Shown: piece by piece, positions 1-7,594 of the stretch
Layout of the letters: each line of letters opens with the position of its first letter
Numbering within the stretch: the first letter of the stretch is position 1
Assembly (NCBI GenBank): GCA_007130355.1
Contig: SLSQ01000242.1
Span: 1 to 12,590 of the forward strand
Source: Trueperaceae bacterium
GTDB lineage: Bacteria > Deinococcota > Deinococci > Deinococcales > Trueperaceae
DNA length: 12,590 nucleotides
Reading direction: 5' to 3'
The notes under the pieces: generated by a model
Told to the model about the DNA's origin: nothing
What the model saw: the letters and a program-made list of their open reading frames with translations, nothing else
Databases searched by the model: none
Translations under genes and position numbers: made by a program

Positions 1-2
1 CC

Positions 3-695
3 GGGGGCAGCCGCCGCGGCCTCGCCGTCGCGCCCCGCGTCGCGATGCGCGCGGGCGGCGCCTACCTCGAAGAAGCGATCCGGCTCGGGGTCGAGGAGGG
101 TGCGGTGGTCGGCGAGCGGTTGGCGCAGCTACAGCGCGTCACCGAACGGATCCGTGCCGAGGCGACGCCGGTGGTGGTAACCGTCAAGTCGGGCGCCTAC
201 GACGAGGCCGCACCGCGCGACGCGGAGGGCGAGGTCGATGAGCTCGACCCGGGCGGCGACGGGGACGCCGACGGACGGGTCGAGGTGCGCCCGCACGAGG
301 GCGGCACCGGCGCCGCCGCCGCGCTCGAGGAGGCCGACGTGGTGGTGGCCGGGGGGCGCGGCCTGGGCTCGGCCGAGGCGTTCGAGGAGCGGGTGCTTCC
401 GCTCGCACGGCGGCTCGGCGCCGCGGTCGGGGCGACCCGCGCCGTGGTCGACGCCGGCTGGCGTCCGTACGGGGAGCAGATCGGACAGACCGGCCGAACG
501 GTCGCGCCGACCGTCTACCTCGCGCTCGGCGTCTCCGGCGCGGTGCAGCACCTCTCCGGCATGAACCGGAGCCGCTACGTGGTGGCGGTCGACACCGATC
601 CGGACGCGCCGATCTTCGAACAGTGCGACGTCGGCGTGGTCGCCGACGTGCACGAGGTGGTCCCGGCGCTTCTGGCGGTGCTCGACGAGGGTTGA
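3..695 (+). CDS. etfA: Electron-transfer flavoprotein alpha subunit, 5'-truncated by window edge
   Basis: This is the C-terminal part of ETF-alpha, which with ETF-beta carries electrons on FAD from flavin dehydrogenases to the membrane quinone pool. The reading frame is open to the left edge and already shows family sequence before the first ATG (position 45), so that ATG is internal and the true start lies outside the window. Visible family features in order are the PVVVTVKSGAY strand, the GGRGLGS turn that opens the C-terminal FAD domain, and the FAD-binding run GATRAVVDAGW ... GQTGRTVAP ... GVSGAVQHLSGM. The closing segment DPDAPIFEQCDVGVVAD is typical of the family. Compared with a usual length of about 310-320 residues, roughly 230 are present. 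The stop at 693-695 is followed by a perfect palindrome at 724-757. The family call is firm; the electron donor cannot be told. Confidence 0.93.
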   Translation, partial: GGSRRGLAVAPRVAMRAGGAYLEEAIRLGVEEGAVVGERLAQLQRVTERIRAEATPVVVTVKSGAYDEAAPRDAEGEVDELDPGGDGDADGRVEVRPHEGGTGAAAALEEADVVVAGGRGLGSAEAFEERVLPLARRLGAAVGATRAVVDAGWRPYGEQIGQTGRTVAPTVYLALGVSGAVQHLSGMNRSRYVVAVDTDPDAPIFEQCDVGVVADVHEVVPALLAVLDEG

Positions 696-723
696 CCCGG
701 GCCCGAAGATCCGAGCGCCACGA

Positions 724-757
724 CGAGGGCCGGCCCGAACGTTCGGGCCGGCCCTCG
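724..757. terminator. Perfect 34-nt palindrome between convergent etfA and pgk
   Basis: A perfect inverted repeat lies in the 82-bp gap between the stops of etfA (+) and pgk (-). The arms are about 15 bp (CGAGGGCCGGCCCGA) around an ACGT loop. Because it is symmetrical it would fold in both transcripts and probably serves as a shared bidirectional terminator. Neither side has a U-tract, so classical intrinsic termination is not shown; the hairpin could instead act with a factor or protect 3' ends. Confidence 0.7.
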
Positions 758-777
758 ATCGCGGGTAGGGGCGGAGG

Positions 778-1974
778 TCAGGAAGCCGGGCGAACGGTCC
801 CGAGCGCCGCGACGCCCGGCAGGACCTTGCCCTCGAGGAACTCGAGCGAGGCGCCGCCGCCGGTGCTGACGTGGTCGATCCGGTCGGCCAGGCCCATGGC
901 GTTGAGCGCTGCGACCGAGTCGCCGCCGCCGACGACGGTGACGGCGTCGGACGCGGCGACCGCTTCGGCGATGGCGCGGGTGCCGCGGTCGAACGGGGGC
1001 ACCTCGAACACGCCGAGCGGCCCGTTCCAGAGCACGGTCCGGGCGGCGGGCAGCGCCGCCATCCAGGCGGCGATCGCCTCCGGTCCGGCGTCCAGGCCCA
1101 TCCAGCCGTCCGGAATCGCGTCGGACGGATGGACCGCCGTCTCGGTCCCCTCCCGCACCTCGCGGGCGCAGACGGAGTCGATCGGGAGGCGCAGCGTCGT
1201 GCCGGCCGCCTCGGCGCGCGCGGCCAGGTCGCGCGCGACCTCGAGCTTCTCGTCCTCGACCAGGGAGTCGCCGACCGAGCCGCCGCGCGCCTCGAGGAAG
1301 GTGTACGCCATGGCGCCGCCGATGAACAGCTCGTCGACCGTGCCGATCAGGTTCTCGATCACGCCGATCTTGTCGCTCACCTTGGCGCCGCCGAGGATCA
1401 CCAGGAACGGTCGGCTCGGCGCCTCGACCAGGCGCCCGAGCACCTCGAGCTCCCGTTCCATCAGCCGGCCGGCGCACGACGGCAGGAGCCGGGCCACCCC
1501 CTCGGTCGAGGCGTGCGCCCGGTGCGCCGCCCCGAAGGCGTCGTTCACGTAGGCGTCGGCGTACCTCGCGAGACGCGCGGCGAGTTCCGGATCGTTCTTC
1601 GTCTCGCCCGGATCGAAGCGGGTGTTCTCGAGCAGCGTGACCGAGCCGGCCGGCGCCTCGTGGACGAACGCCGCCTGCGCCTCGTCGCCCGGCCCGTCGC
1701 ACGGCCGGTAGCGGACCGGCACGCCGAGCAGCTCCGCGAGCCGCTCGGCGACCGGGGTCATCCGCAGTGTCTCGTCGACGACGCCCTTCGGGCGGCCCAG
1801 GTGGCTGCACACCACGATCGTCGCGTCGCGTTCGATCAGCTCGCGCAACGTCGGCAGCGCTGCGCGGATGCGGGCGTCGTCGCCGACCACGCCGTCGCGG
1901 ACCGGAACGTTCAGGTCGGCGCGCACGAGCACGCGCGCGCCGGACAGCTCGAGGTCGTGCAGTAGCGGGAGCAC
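778..1974 (-). CDS. pgk: Phosphoglycerate kinase
   Basis: This cytosolic glycolytic enzyme interconverts 1,3-bisphosphoglycerate plus ADP and 3-phosphoglycerate plus ATP. From the proposed GTG start it has 398 residues, the normal length. Motifs in order are RVLVRADLNVPV (about 14-25), SHLGRPKG (57-64), LLENTRFDPGETKN (114-127), GGAKVSDK (195-202), WNGPLGVFE (about 316-324), the nucleotide-binding GGGDSVAA (349-356) and STGGGASLEFLEG (370-382). I chose the GTG because the family signature begins about a dozen residues later, as in other Pgks; the frame is open further upstream to an ATG at 2040, but that lies inside gap and adds sequence unlike Pgk. No Shine-Dalgarno sequence is visible and the start sits 8 nt after the gap stop, so translation is probably coupled to gap. 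Confidence 0.97.
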   Translation of the reverse strand: MLPLLHDLELSGARVLVRADLNVPVRDGVVGDDARIRAALPTLRELIERDATIVVCSHLGRPKGVVDETLRMTPVAERLAELLGVPVRYRPCDGPGDEAQAAFVHEAPAGSVTLLENTRFDPGETKNDPELAARLARYADAYVNDAFGAAHRAHASTEGVARLLPSCAGRLMERELEVLGRLVEAPSRPFLVILGGAKVSDKIGVIENLIGTVDELFIGGAMAYTFLEARGGSVGDSLVEDEKLEVARDLAARAEAAGTTLRLPIDSVCAREVREGTETAVHPSDAIPDGWMGLDAGPEAIAAWMAALPAARTVLWNGPLGVFEVPPFDRGTRAIAEAVAASDAVTVVGGGDSVAALNAMGLADRIDHVSTGGGASLEFLEGKVLPGVAALGTVRPAS

Positions 1975-1982
1975 CGCGGCGG

Positions 1983-2975
1983 TCAGCGGCGGTCGCCGAT
2001 GATCTCGAGCACGTCGACCATGCGGCTCGAGTAGCCCCACTCGTTGTCGTACCAGACGAAGAACTTCGCCATGGTGCCGAGCGTCTTCGTGAGGCCGGCG
2101 TCCCAGATCGCCGAGTGCGGGTCGCCGACGATGTCGGCGCGCACCAGCGGGTCGGTGGCGTAGCGGACGACGCCCTCGAGCGGCCCTTCGGCCGCGGCGC
2201 GGATCGCTTCGTTGAGCTCCTCGGCGCCGACCGCACGCTTCAGGACGGCGGTGACGTCGCTGATCGACCCCGTCGGGGTCGGCACCCGCAGCGACGAACC
2301 GTCGAAGATCCCCTCGAACTGGGGCAGGACCTTGGCGACCGCCTTGGCGGCGCCGGTCGAGGTGGGGATGATGTTCGTCGCGCCGTTGCGGGCTCGGCGC
2401 AGGTCCTTGTGCGGACCGTCCAGCAGCAGCTGATCGTTCGTGTAGCTGTGCACCGTGGTCATCATCGCGGTCTCGACCCCGAACGCCTCGTCGACGACCT
2501 TCATCACCGCCGCCAAGCTGTTCGTGGTGCAGCTGGCGTTCGACACGACCACGTGGTTCGCCGGGTCGTACTCGGTCTCGTTCACGCCGATCATGAAGTC
2601 GAAGTCGGCGTCGGGGGAGGGGGCGCTGATCAGCACCTTCTTCGCGCCCGCTTCGAGGTGCTTCGCGGCGGCCGCCCGCTTGGTGAAGATCCCGGTGGAC
2701 TCGACGACCACGTCGACCCCGAGTTCGCTCCAGGGGAGGGCGGCCGGGTCGCGTTCCGCGGTCACGCGGATGCGCTTGCCGTCGACGACGAGGGAGTCCT
2801 CGTCGTGGCTCACGGTGCCGTCGAACGGACCGTAGTTCGAGTCGTACTTGAGAAGGTGCGCGAGGGTGGCGTTGTCGGTCAGGTCGTTGAGCAGAACGAC
2901 GTCGAGTCCGCGTGCGTGGGCGATGCGGAAGATCTGACGTCCGATCCGACCGAATCCGTTGATGCCGATCTTCAT
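1983..2975 (-). CDS. gap: Glyceraldehyde-3-phosphate dehydrogenase, glycolytic type
   Basis: This enzyme oxidises glyceraldehyde-3-phosphate to 1,3-bisphosphoglycerate using NAD, feeding the downstream pgk product. It has 330 residues, the standard length. The N-terminal nucleotide-binding motif GINGFGRIGR is at 4-13, the catalytic cysteine is C149 in ASCTTN and the catalytic histidine is H176 in TTVHSYT, all at canonical positions. Pro188 is the residue usual in NAD-dependent (GapA) enzymes, which supports a glycolytic rather than gluconeogenic role. The ATG at 2975 is preceded by a strong AAGGAGG (2989-2983, spacing 7), which fixes the start; a longer frame to 3224 is low-complexity leader. 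It is the first gene of a gap-pgk operon. No tpi follows in this window. Confidence 0.98.
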   Translation of the reverse strand: MKIGINGFGRIGRQIFRIAHARGLDVVLLNDLTDNATLAHLLKYDSNYGPFDGTVSHDEDSLVVDGKRIRVTAERDPAALPWSELGVDVVVESTGIFTKRAAAAKHLEAGAKKVLISAPSPDADFDFMIGVNETEYDPANHVVVSNASCTTNSLAAVMKVVDEAFGVETAMMTTVHSYTNDQLLLDGPHKDLRRARNGATNIIPTSTGAAKAVAKVLPQFEGIFDGSSLRVPTPTGSISDVTAVLKRAVGAEELNEAIRAAAEGPLEGVVRYATDPLVRADIVGDPHSAIWDAGLTKTLGTMAKFFVWYDNEWGYSSRMVDVLEIIGDRR

Positions 2976-2999
2976 GCGGGTTCCTCCTTCAAGGATCAC

Positions 3000-3029
3000 G
3001 ACGGCGACGCGGGTGTGCGCGTCGCCGTC
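3000..3029 (-). promoter_or_regulatory. Leader hairpin upstream of gap
   Basis: A perfect stem of 12 bp (core arms ACGGCGACGCG and CGCGTCGCCGT, 6-nt loop) lies in the expected 5' untranslated region of gap, ending 10 nt before the Shine-Dalgarno sequence. It does not include the ribosome-binding site. It could stabilise the mRNA or act as a regulatory hairpin. It matches no riboswitch I recognise. Confidence 0.5.
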
Positions 3030-3070
3030 CCTGGGGGCGACCGACCGTCGCGGTCGCGCCGAACGGGACC

Positions 3071-3076
3071 ACTCTA
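3071..3076 (-). promoter_or_regulatory. Weak candidate -10 element for gap-pgk
   Basis: On the minus strand TAGAGT (3076-3071) matches the -10 consensus at four of six positions and would start transcription near 3064, giving a leader of about 90 nt. No good -35 is present 16-18 nt upstream, because that position is occupied by a GC-rich tandem repeat. This is the best candidate in the interval, but it is weak. Confidence 0.35.
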
Positions 3077-3100
3077 CCGCAGCGGCCGCAGCGGCCGCAG
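3077..3100. repeat. 9-bp GC tandem repeat, 2.7 copies
   Basis: Two complete tandem copies of CAGCGGCCG (3080-3097) are flanked by partial copies (CCG before, CAG after). Each full copy together with its flank makes the palindrome GCGGCCGC. The array directly abuts the candidate gap -10 and fills its spacer and -35 region. It could be a binding site or simply slippage in GC-rich DNA. Confidence 0.6.
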
Positions 3101-3177
3101 TGCCGTCCGTACCGGGGTCGCGGCGTGCTGGAGGGGTCGATTCGCGTCCAGGACGGGCGGGACGCTCCGGCGCCGCG

Positions 3178-3206
3178 TTGACGGTCGCGACGCCGTCGGC
3201 TACGAT
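3178..3206 (+). promoter_or_regulatory. Sigma-70-type promoter for the solute-binding protein gene
   Basis: TTGACG (3178-3183) and TACGAT (3201-3206) are separated by exactly 17 nt, which is a good match to the housekeeping sigma consensus in very GC-rich DNA. The predicted start is near 3213, giving a leader of about 68 nt before the ATG at 3281. Confidence 0.7.
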
Positions 3207-3211
3207 GCGTC

Positions 3212-3229
3212 CACCCTGATCCAAGGGTG
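3212..3229 (+). promoter_or_regulatory. Small hairpin at the predicted mRNA 5' end
   Basis: CACCCT (3212-3217) pairs with AGGGTG (3224-3229) around a 6-nt loop. It falls at the predicted transcription start of the solute-binding protein mRNA, where such hairpins often protect the 5' end. It is short and could be chance. Confidence 0.3.
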
Positions 3230-3280
3230 CTTCGGTCCACGCACGGAACGCCCCCCATCGACTCGCACCAAGGAGGTCTC

Positions 3281-4546
3281 ATGAAGAAGCTCCTCGCACT
3301 GGCCGCGTCCGCGGTCCTCGCCCTCGGCGTCGCCGCGCACGCGCAGGACGCCCCCGACGTCGTTCCGATCGGCGCGGTGCTCTCGTTCACCGGCCCGCTC
3401 GCCGAGTTCGGACCGGCGCACGAGAACGCCGTGCAGCTCGCGATGGACCAGCTGAACGAAGCGGCCACCGCCGTCCTCGGCGGGCCGATCGTGAACGTCG
3501 TCTACGAGGACGACGGCACCAGCCCGGCCACCGGCGTCGACCGGGCTCGCAAGCTCGTCGACGTCGACGGCGTGCCCGGCATGGTCGGCGCGCTGTCGAG
3601 CGGCGTCTCGGTCAACGTCGCCGAATCGGTGACCGTTCCGTCCGAGGTGGTCCAGATCTCGCCCGCGTCGACCTCGCCGCTGCTCAGCTTCCTCGAGGAC
3701 GGCGGATTCTTCTTCCGCACCGTCGCCAGCGACGCGATGCAGGGCGTCGTCGCCGCTCAGTTGGCGCGCGGCGAGATCGACCCGTCCGTGAACTACGAGA
3801 CGGCGGCCACGATCTACGTGAACAACCCGTACGGCCAGGGCCTGTCGAACGCCTTCACGACCGCCTTCGAGGCGCGCGGCGGGACGGTGCTGGCCGAGGT
3901 CGCGCACCCCGACGAGCCGCAGCCCACCTACGCCGCCCAGCTCGAGCAGGCGCTCGGCGGGAACCCGGACGTGCTGCTCGTGATCAGCTACCCCGGCAAC
4001 GCCTCGGTGTACATGCAGGAGGCGCGCGACCTGTTCGACTTCACGAACTTCCAGTACGTCGACGGCTCCAAGTCGCTCGAGCTGATCGACGCCCTCGGCG
4101 CCGACGTCATCGAAGGCGGCTGGGGCACCGCGCCCGGCTCCGACCCCGACTGGCCCGGCTTCCAGCGCTTCGTCGAGGCGTACGAGGCGGTGCACGGCCA
4201 GCGGCCGCAGCTGCCGTTCATGGACGCCGCCTACGACGCGGCCGCCGTGCTCGGCCTGGGCGTCGCGCTGCTGCAGATCGAGGGCCAGGAAGTCACCGGC
4301 CCGAGCCTGCGCGACGCCGTGCGCCGCGTCACCGACGCCGACGGCGAGATCGTCAGCATCGGCGAGTTCGAGGTCGCCATGCGCCTGATGCAGAACGGCG
4401 CCGCCGTGAACTACTCCGGCGCGGCCAGCAACGTGAACTTCGACGAGGTGGGCGACGTCATCACCCCGGTGGAGATCTGGCGCTACCTGGACGGCGGCCT
4501 CGAGACGATCGAGATCCGTACCGCCGACCAGATCCCGGCCGACTGA
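3281..4546 (+). CDS. livJ: Branched-chain amino acid-type ABC transporter solute-binding protein
   Basis: This secreted receptor captures ligand and delivers it to a Liv-type (HAAT) ABC permease. It has 421 residues, typical of the family. The start is fixed by AAGGAGG (3270-3276) four nt before ATG. Residues 1-21 form a signal peptide (MKKLL, hydrophobic Ala/Leu core) with likely cleavage after AHA, before QDAPD; no lipobox cysteine is present, so it should be free in the periplasm. Family features are IGAVLSFTGPLAEFGP near the mature N-terminus, the ligand-contact region GALSSGVSVNVAE ... VVQISPASTSP, NNPYGQGL in the interdomain region, and MDAAYDAAAVLGL in the C-terminal lobe. It has its own promoter and converges on livGFHM, the only visible permease partner. 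The ligand is not certain: leucine, isoleucine or valine are likeliest, but relatives bind amides or other small molecules. Confidence 0.88.
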   Translation: MKKLLALAASAVLALGVAAHAQDAPDVVPIGAVLSFTGPLAEFGPAHENAVQLAMDQLNEAATAVLGGPIVNVVYEDDGTSPATGVDRARKLVDVDGVPGMVGALSSGVSVNVAESVTVPSEVVQISPASTSPLLSFLEDGGFFFRTVASDAMQGVVAAQLARGEIDPSVNYETAATIYVNNPYGQGLSNAFTTAFEARGGTVLAEVAHPDEPQPTYAAQLEQALGGNPDVLLVISYPGNASVYMQEARDLFDFTNFQYVDGSKSLELIDALGADVIEGGWGTAPGSDPDWPGFQRFVEAYEAVHGQRPQLPFMDAAYDAAAVLGLGVALLQIEGQEVTGPSLRDAVRRVTDADGEIVSIGEFEVAMRLMQNGAAVNYSGAASNVNFDEVGDVITPVEIWRYLDGGLETIEIRTADQIPAD

Positions 4547-4595
4547 CCGGACGCGAACGAACTCGCGCACGCGCGCGTTCCGAACCCGGACCCGA

Positions 4596-4635
4596 ACGAG
4601 AGGGGGCCACGGCACGAGCCGTGGCCCCCTCTCGT
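4596..4635. terminator. Perfect 18-bp bidirectional hairpin between livJ and livM
   Basis: An 18-bp arm (ACGAGAGGGGGCCACGGC, 4596-4613) pairs without mismatch with 4618-4635 around an ACGA loop. It sits between two convergent genes, 50 nt after the livJ stop and 33 nt after the livM stop, so both transcripts would carry it. There is no U-tract on either side. It is most likely a shared terminator or 3' end stabiliser. Confidence 0.75.
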
Positions 4636-4667
4636 GGGCCGAGCGGACGCGTGGCGCGTCCCGTGGG

Positions 4668-5846
4668 TCAGGAGGTGCGCCGCTTCTCGCCGATCAGCCC
4701 TTGCGGCCGGAACCGCAGGATGGCGAGCAGCAGAATCGAGATGAACAGGAAGCGCAGGTACGGCCCGCGTGCCGGCAGGTCGCTCGAGATCGCCGCGAGG
4801 GCCGGACGGATCTCGTCGATCAGCGACGCCGTCCCGGTCCAGATGCCCCAGATCACGAACGCCCCCAGGATCGCGCCCCGGTTGTTCCCGCTCCCGCCCA
4901 GCATCAGCATCACCCAGATCAGGAAGGTGGCGTAGAGCGGGTCGAAGTGGCTGTAGTCGATCGACACCATGTAGTGCGCGTAGAGCGCCCCGCCGATCCC
5001 CATGATCACCGCGCCCACCACGAACGCCTGGATCTTGAAGGCGGCGGCGTCCTTGCCGTTCATGCGGGCGGAGCTCTCCTCTTCGCGCACCGCGCGGAGC
5101 ACGCGGCCCCACGGCGATTCGATCATCCGCTCCAGCACCAGGTAGACGACCACCAGGACCAGCGCCACCACCGCCAGGTAGACGAACGGGTAGTCGCGCG
5201 GCGTGAGCGGCGAGAAGAAGGCGTTCACCGCCGCGGGCAGATAGCCGCACCCGTCGGTCTGCGTGAGGCAGTTCAGCGGCTGCGGAATCCCGCGCAGCGG
5301 CTGCGGTCCGTTCGCCAGCCAGCGCTCGTTCTGGAAGATCAGCCGGACCACCTCGGCGATGCCGATGGTGGCGATCGCGAGGTAGTCGTCGCGGAGCTTC
5401 AGGGTCGGCCGGCCGATCGCCCAGGCGACGACGCCCGATACCGCGCCGGCGGCGAGGACCCCGACCAGGAACGGCATGCCGAAGCCGAACGCCTGCTGGC
5501 TGAACGCCGCCAGCGGCCCCTCCGGCATGCGCGTCGTGACCAGCGCGGTGGTGAAGGCGCCGACCGCGAAGAAGGCGGCGATGCCGATGTTGAACAGGCC
5601 GGTGTAGCCCCACTGCACGTTCAGACCGAGCGAGAGCACGGCGTAGATCGAGGCCATGAGCACGAAGCTGGCGACGTACCCGATCTGGCCGGAGGGCAGC
5701 AGGGCGGTCGCGGCCAGTCCGGCGGCGATGCCCACCGCGATCCCGAGGACCGCGCCGAGTCGGCCGAGACGGCCGAACAGGTGCACGGCGACGAACGAGG
5801 CCGGGACCGCGAGGAGCAGGCCCTTGACGAAGGCGGCTTCGCTCAT
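4668..5846 (-). CDS. livM: Branched-chain amino acid ABC transporter permease LivM
   Basis: This is the second membrane subunit of the Liv-type importer, with 392 residues. Its many hydrophobic segments include IYAVLSLGLNVQWGYTGLFN, whose GLNVQWGYTGLFNIG core is the LivM hallmark. RPTLKLRDDYLAIATIGIAEVV follows, then the cytoplasmic coupling loop WGRVLRAVREEESSARMNGKD that contacts the ATPases, and a closing RFRPQGLIGEKRR. I chose ATG 5846 because it overlaps the livH stop in an ATGA (4 nt) junction, has an AGGGGGA ribosome-binding site upstream, and begins a LivM-like N-terminus. The same frame stays open far upstream to 7430, but that stretch is the out-of-frame shadow of livH and livF. It is the last gene of the cluster, followed by the 4596-4635 hairpin. 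Confidence 0.95.
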   Translation of the reverse strand: MSEAAFVKGLLLAVPASFVAVHLFGRLGRLGAVLGIAVGIAAGLAATALLPSGQIGYVASFVLMASIYAVLSLGLNVQWGYTGLFNIGIAAFFAVGAFTTALVTTRMPEGPLAAFSQQAFGFGMPFLVGVLAAGAVSGVVAWAIGRPTLKLRDDYLAIATIGIAEVVRLIFQNERWLANGPQPLRGIPQPLNCLTQTDGCGYLPAAVNAFFSPLTPRDYPFVYLAVVALVLVVVYLVLERMIESPWGRVLRAVREEESSARMNGKDAAAFKIQAFVVGAVIMGIGGALYAHYMVSIDYSHFDPLYATFLIWVMLMLGGSGNNRGAILGAFVIWGIWTGTASLIDEIRPALAAISSDLPARGPYLRFLFISILLLAILRFRPQGLIGEKRRTS

Positions 5847-6889
5847 GCGCGTTTCCCCCTCGCGCCGAACAGCCCTTCCGGGCGCACCAGCAGCACCAGG
5901 ATCATCAGCAGAAAGGCGACGCCCGGCCCGTAGGCGGGGTTCAGGAAGGCGGTCGAGACCTGCCACACGATCCCGATGATCAACGCACCGGCCAGCGCGC
6001 CGTACGGGTTGCCGATCGTTCCCAGGATCACGCTCGCGAAGAGCGGCAACAGCAGCCACCAGCCCATCTCCGGCCGCATCTGCGCATCGAGGCCGTACAT
6101 GGCGCCCCCGATCGCGGCCAGCGATCCGCCGAGCATCCAGGTGAACGCGACCACCCGCTCGGTATCGATGCCGGCGACGCGGGCAAGTTCGGCGTTGTCG
6201 GCGGTGGCGCGCATCGCCTTGCCGAGCTTGGTCCGCTCGAGCAGCAGGTAGACCGCCACGATCAGCACCAGAGCCAGCCCGAGGATGAACAGCTGGTCGG
6301 GCCGCACGCGGATGCCGGCGAACAGCTCGAACGCCGGGCGGGCGCGCCCCGGGTAGAAGAAGCGGAAGTCCGCGCCCCACACCAGGTAGACCACGCTCCG
6401 GATCCCGAACGCCAGGGCGAGGGAGGACATCGCCAGGTAGATCGGGGCCGAGCCGCGCGCCCGCAGCGGGCGGTAGACGCCGCGGTCGAGGCCGTAGCTG
6501 AGCGCGCCGACCGCCGGCGCGACCACCGCCACCGCGATCAGGAACTCGATCCCGAACGAGAACGGGCCGAGCGGCGCTCCGCTCGGGAGCAGCAGCACCA
6601 GGAAGAACGCCAGGTAGGCGCCGAGCGTCATCAGTTCGCCGTGCGCGAAGTGCGGCAGGTTCAGGACGCCGAAGATCAGCGAGAGGCCGATCGCGCCGAG
6701 GGCGAGGATGCCGCCGAGCATCACGCCTCGGACCAGCAGCGAGAGGAGGCGCTGGGGCTCGACGCCCTGCACGAACGAGCCGACCACGACGGCGGCCGCC
6801 ACCGCGGCGAGCAGGATCCAAAGGCCCGACGCGCCGGTCAGCAGATCGGCGAGTCGCCTCAGGGGAGAAGAACGGGGCGCGGTCGTCAT
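5843..6889 (-). CDS. livH: Branched-chain amino acid ABC transporter permease LivH
   Basis: This is the first membrane subunit of the Liv-type importer, with 348 residues and roughly nine hydrophobic segments. The hallmark GLSLIFGVLNLPHFAHGE stands near residues 68-85. The cytoplasmic coupling loop KLGKAMRATADNAELARVAGI is followed by FTWMLGGSLAAIGGAMYGL and then by ILGTIGNPYGALAGALIIG. The C-terminus LLVRPEGLFGARGKRA is standard. The start codon directly abuts the livF stop (TGAATG, no spacer) and uses GGGAGG inside the end of livF as its ribosome-binding site, so translation is coupled. The N-terminal 20 residues are an Arg/Ser-rich cytoplasmic tail before the first membrane segment, slightly longer than in many LivH proteins. 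Confidence 0.95.
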   Translation of the reverse strand: MTTAPRSSPLRRLADLLTGASGLWILLAAVAAAVVVGSFVQGVEPQRLLSLLVRGVMLGGILALGAIGLSLIFGVLNLPHFAHGELMTLGAYLAFFLVLLLPSGAPLGPFSFGIEFLIAVAVVAPAVGALSYGLDRGVYRPLRARGSAPIYLAMSSLALAFGIRSVVYLVWGADFRFFYPGRARPAFELFAGIRVRPDQLFILGLALVLIVAVYLLLERTKLGKAMRATADNAELARVAGIDTERVVAFTWMLGGSLAAIGGAMYGLDAQMRPEMGWWLLLPLFASVILGTIGNPYGALAGALIIGIVWQVSTAFLNPAYGPGVAFLLMILVLLVRPEGLFGARGKRA

Positions 6890-7594
6890 TCAGCCTCCCA
6901 GGTACAGACGCGCGACCTTCGGGTCGTCGAGGAGGACGGACCCTGGGCCGTCGAGCTCGTTTCGGCCGGCGGCGAGGACGTAGCCGCGGTGGGCCAGTTC
7001 GAGCGATTTGCGGGCGTTCTGTTCGACCATCAGCACGGAGATGCCGGCGGCGTTCACCTCCTCGATCTTCTCGAAGATCATGTCGACGAGCAGCGGCGCG
7101 AGGCCGGCGGACGGCTCGTCGAGCATGAGCAGCTTCGGATCGAGCATCAGCGCCCGCCCCATCGCCACCATCTGACGCTCGCCGCCCGACATCTGGCCGG
7201 CGCGTTGGCGCCGGCGTTCGTGCAGGCGCGGGAACAGCTCGTACACCCGGCGCTTGCGCTCGCCCAGCGGGCCGGTCAGGGTGAACGCGCCCATCTCGAG
7301 GTTCTCCTCGACGGTCAGGGTCGTGAACACGTTCGCGACCTGGGGGACGTACGCCATGCCCCGGCGCACCAGCTTGTCCGGCGCCAGCCCGCCGACGTCC
7401 TCGCCGAGGAACCGGACGGAGCCCCGCCACGGCTTCAGCAGGCCGAACACCAGCTTCATCGCGGTCGACTTGCCGGCCCCGTTCGGGCCGATGATGCTGA
7501 TGATCTCGCCTTCGTCGACCCGCAGCGACAGGTCGCGCACGACCTCCATCTGGCCGTAGCCGCTGGTCGCGGCGTCAACCTCGAGGACCGGCAT
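6890..7594 (-). CDS. livF: Branched-chain amino acid ABC transporter ATPase LivF
   Basis: This is one of two cytoplasmic ATPases that power the Liv-type importer, with 234 residues, the normal size. Walker A GPNGAGKST is at 36-44, the Q-loop glutamine is Q85 (YVPQ), the signature MSGGE is at 135-139 and Walker B LLMLDEP at 155-161. The switch position reads VEQN (about 190-193), with Gln where most ABC ATPases have His; this is normal for LivF and separates it from LivG. The ATG at 7594 lies inside the end of livG (20-nt overlap) and has GGGAGG five nt upstream, so the two are translationally coupled. A single frame with no disruptions. Confidence 0.96.
   Translation of the reverse strand: MPVLEVDAATSGYGQMEVVRDLSLRVDEGEIISIIGPNGAGKSTAMKLVFGLLKPWRGSVRFLGEDVGGLAPDKLVRRGMAYVPQVANVFTTLTVEENLEMGAFTLTGPLGERKRRVYELFPRLHERRRQRAGQMSGGERQMVAMGRALMLDPKLLMLDEPSAGLAPLLVDMIFEKIEEVNAAGISVLMVEQNARKSLELAHRGYVLAAGRNELDGPGSVLLDDPKVARLYLGG

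Noticed and set aside
45..47. ATG at 45 as the start of etfA
   Set aside because: The frame upstream already reads as ETF-alpha sequence to the window edge, so this methionine is internal.
575..2236. A 553-codon minus-strand frame over pgk
   Set aside because: Its translation is Arg/Ala/Gly-rich low-complexity sequence and it overlaps complete pgk in another frame.
2976..3224. An N-terminal extension of gap to 3224
   Set aside because: The extra 83 codons are low-complexity leader, and the family N-terminus begins precisely at ATG 2975 behind a strong ribosome-binding site.
1767..3284. A 505-codon plus-strand frame over gap
   Set aside because: It is antisense to gap and pgk, has no domain I recognise, and has the composition expected of a shadow frame.
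4668..7430. A 920-codon frame suggesting a giant livM fusion
   Set aside because: Only the part from 5846 down encodes LivM. The upstream part is the out-of-frame shadow of livH and livF, which are intact in their own frames.
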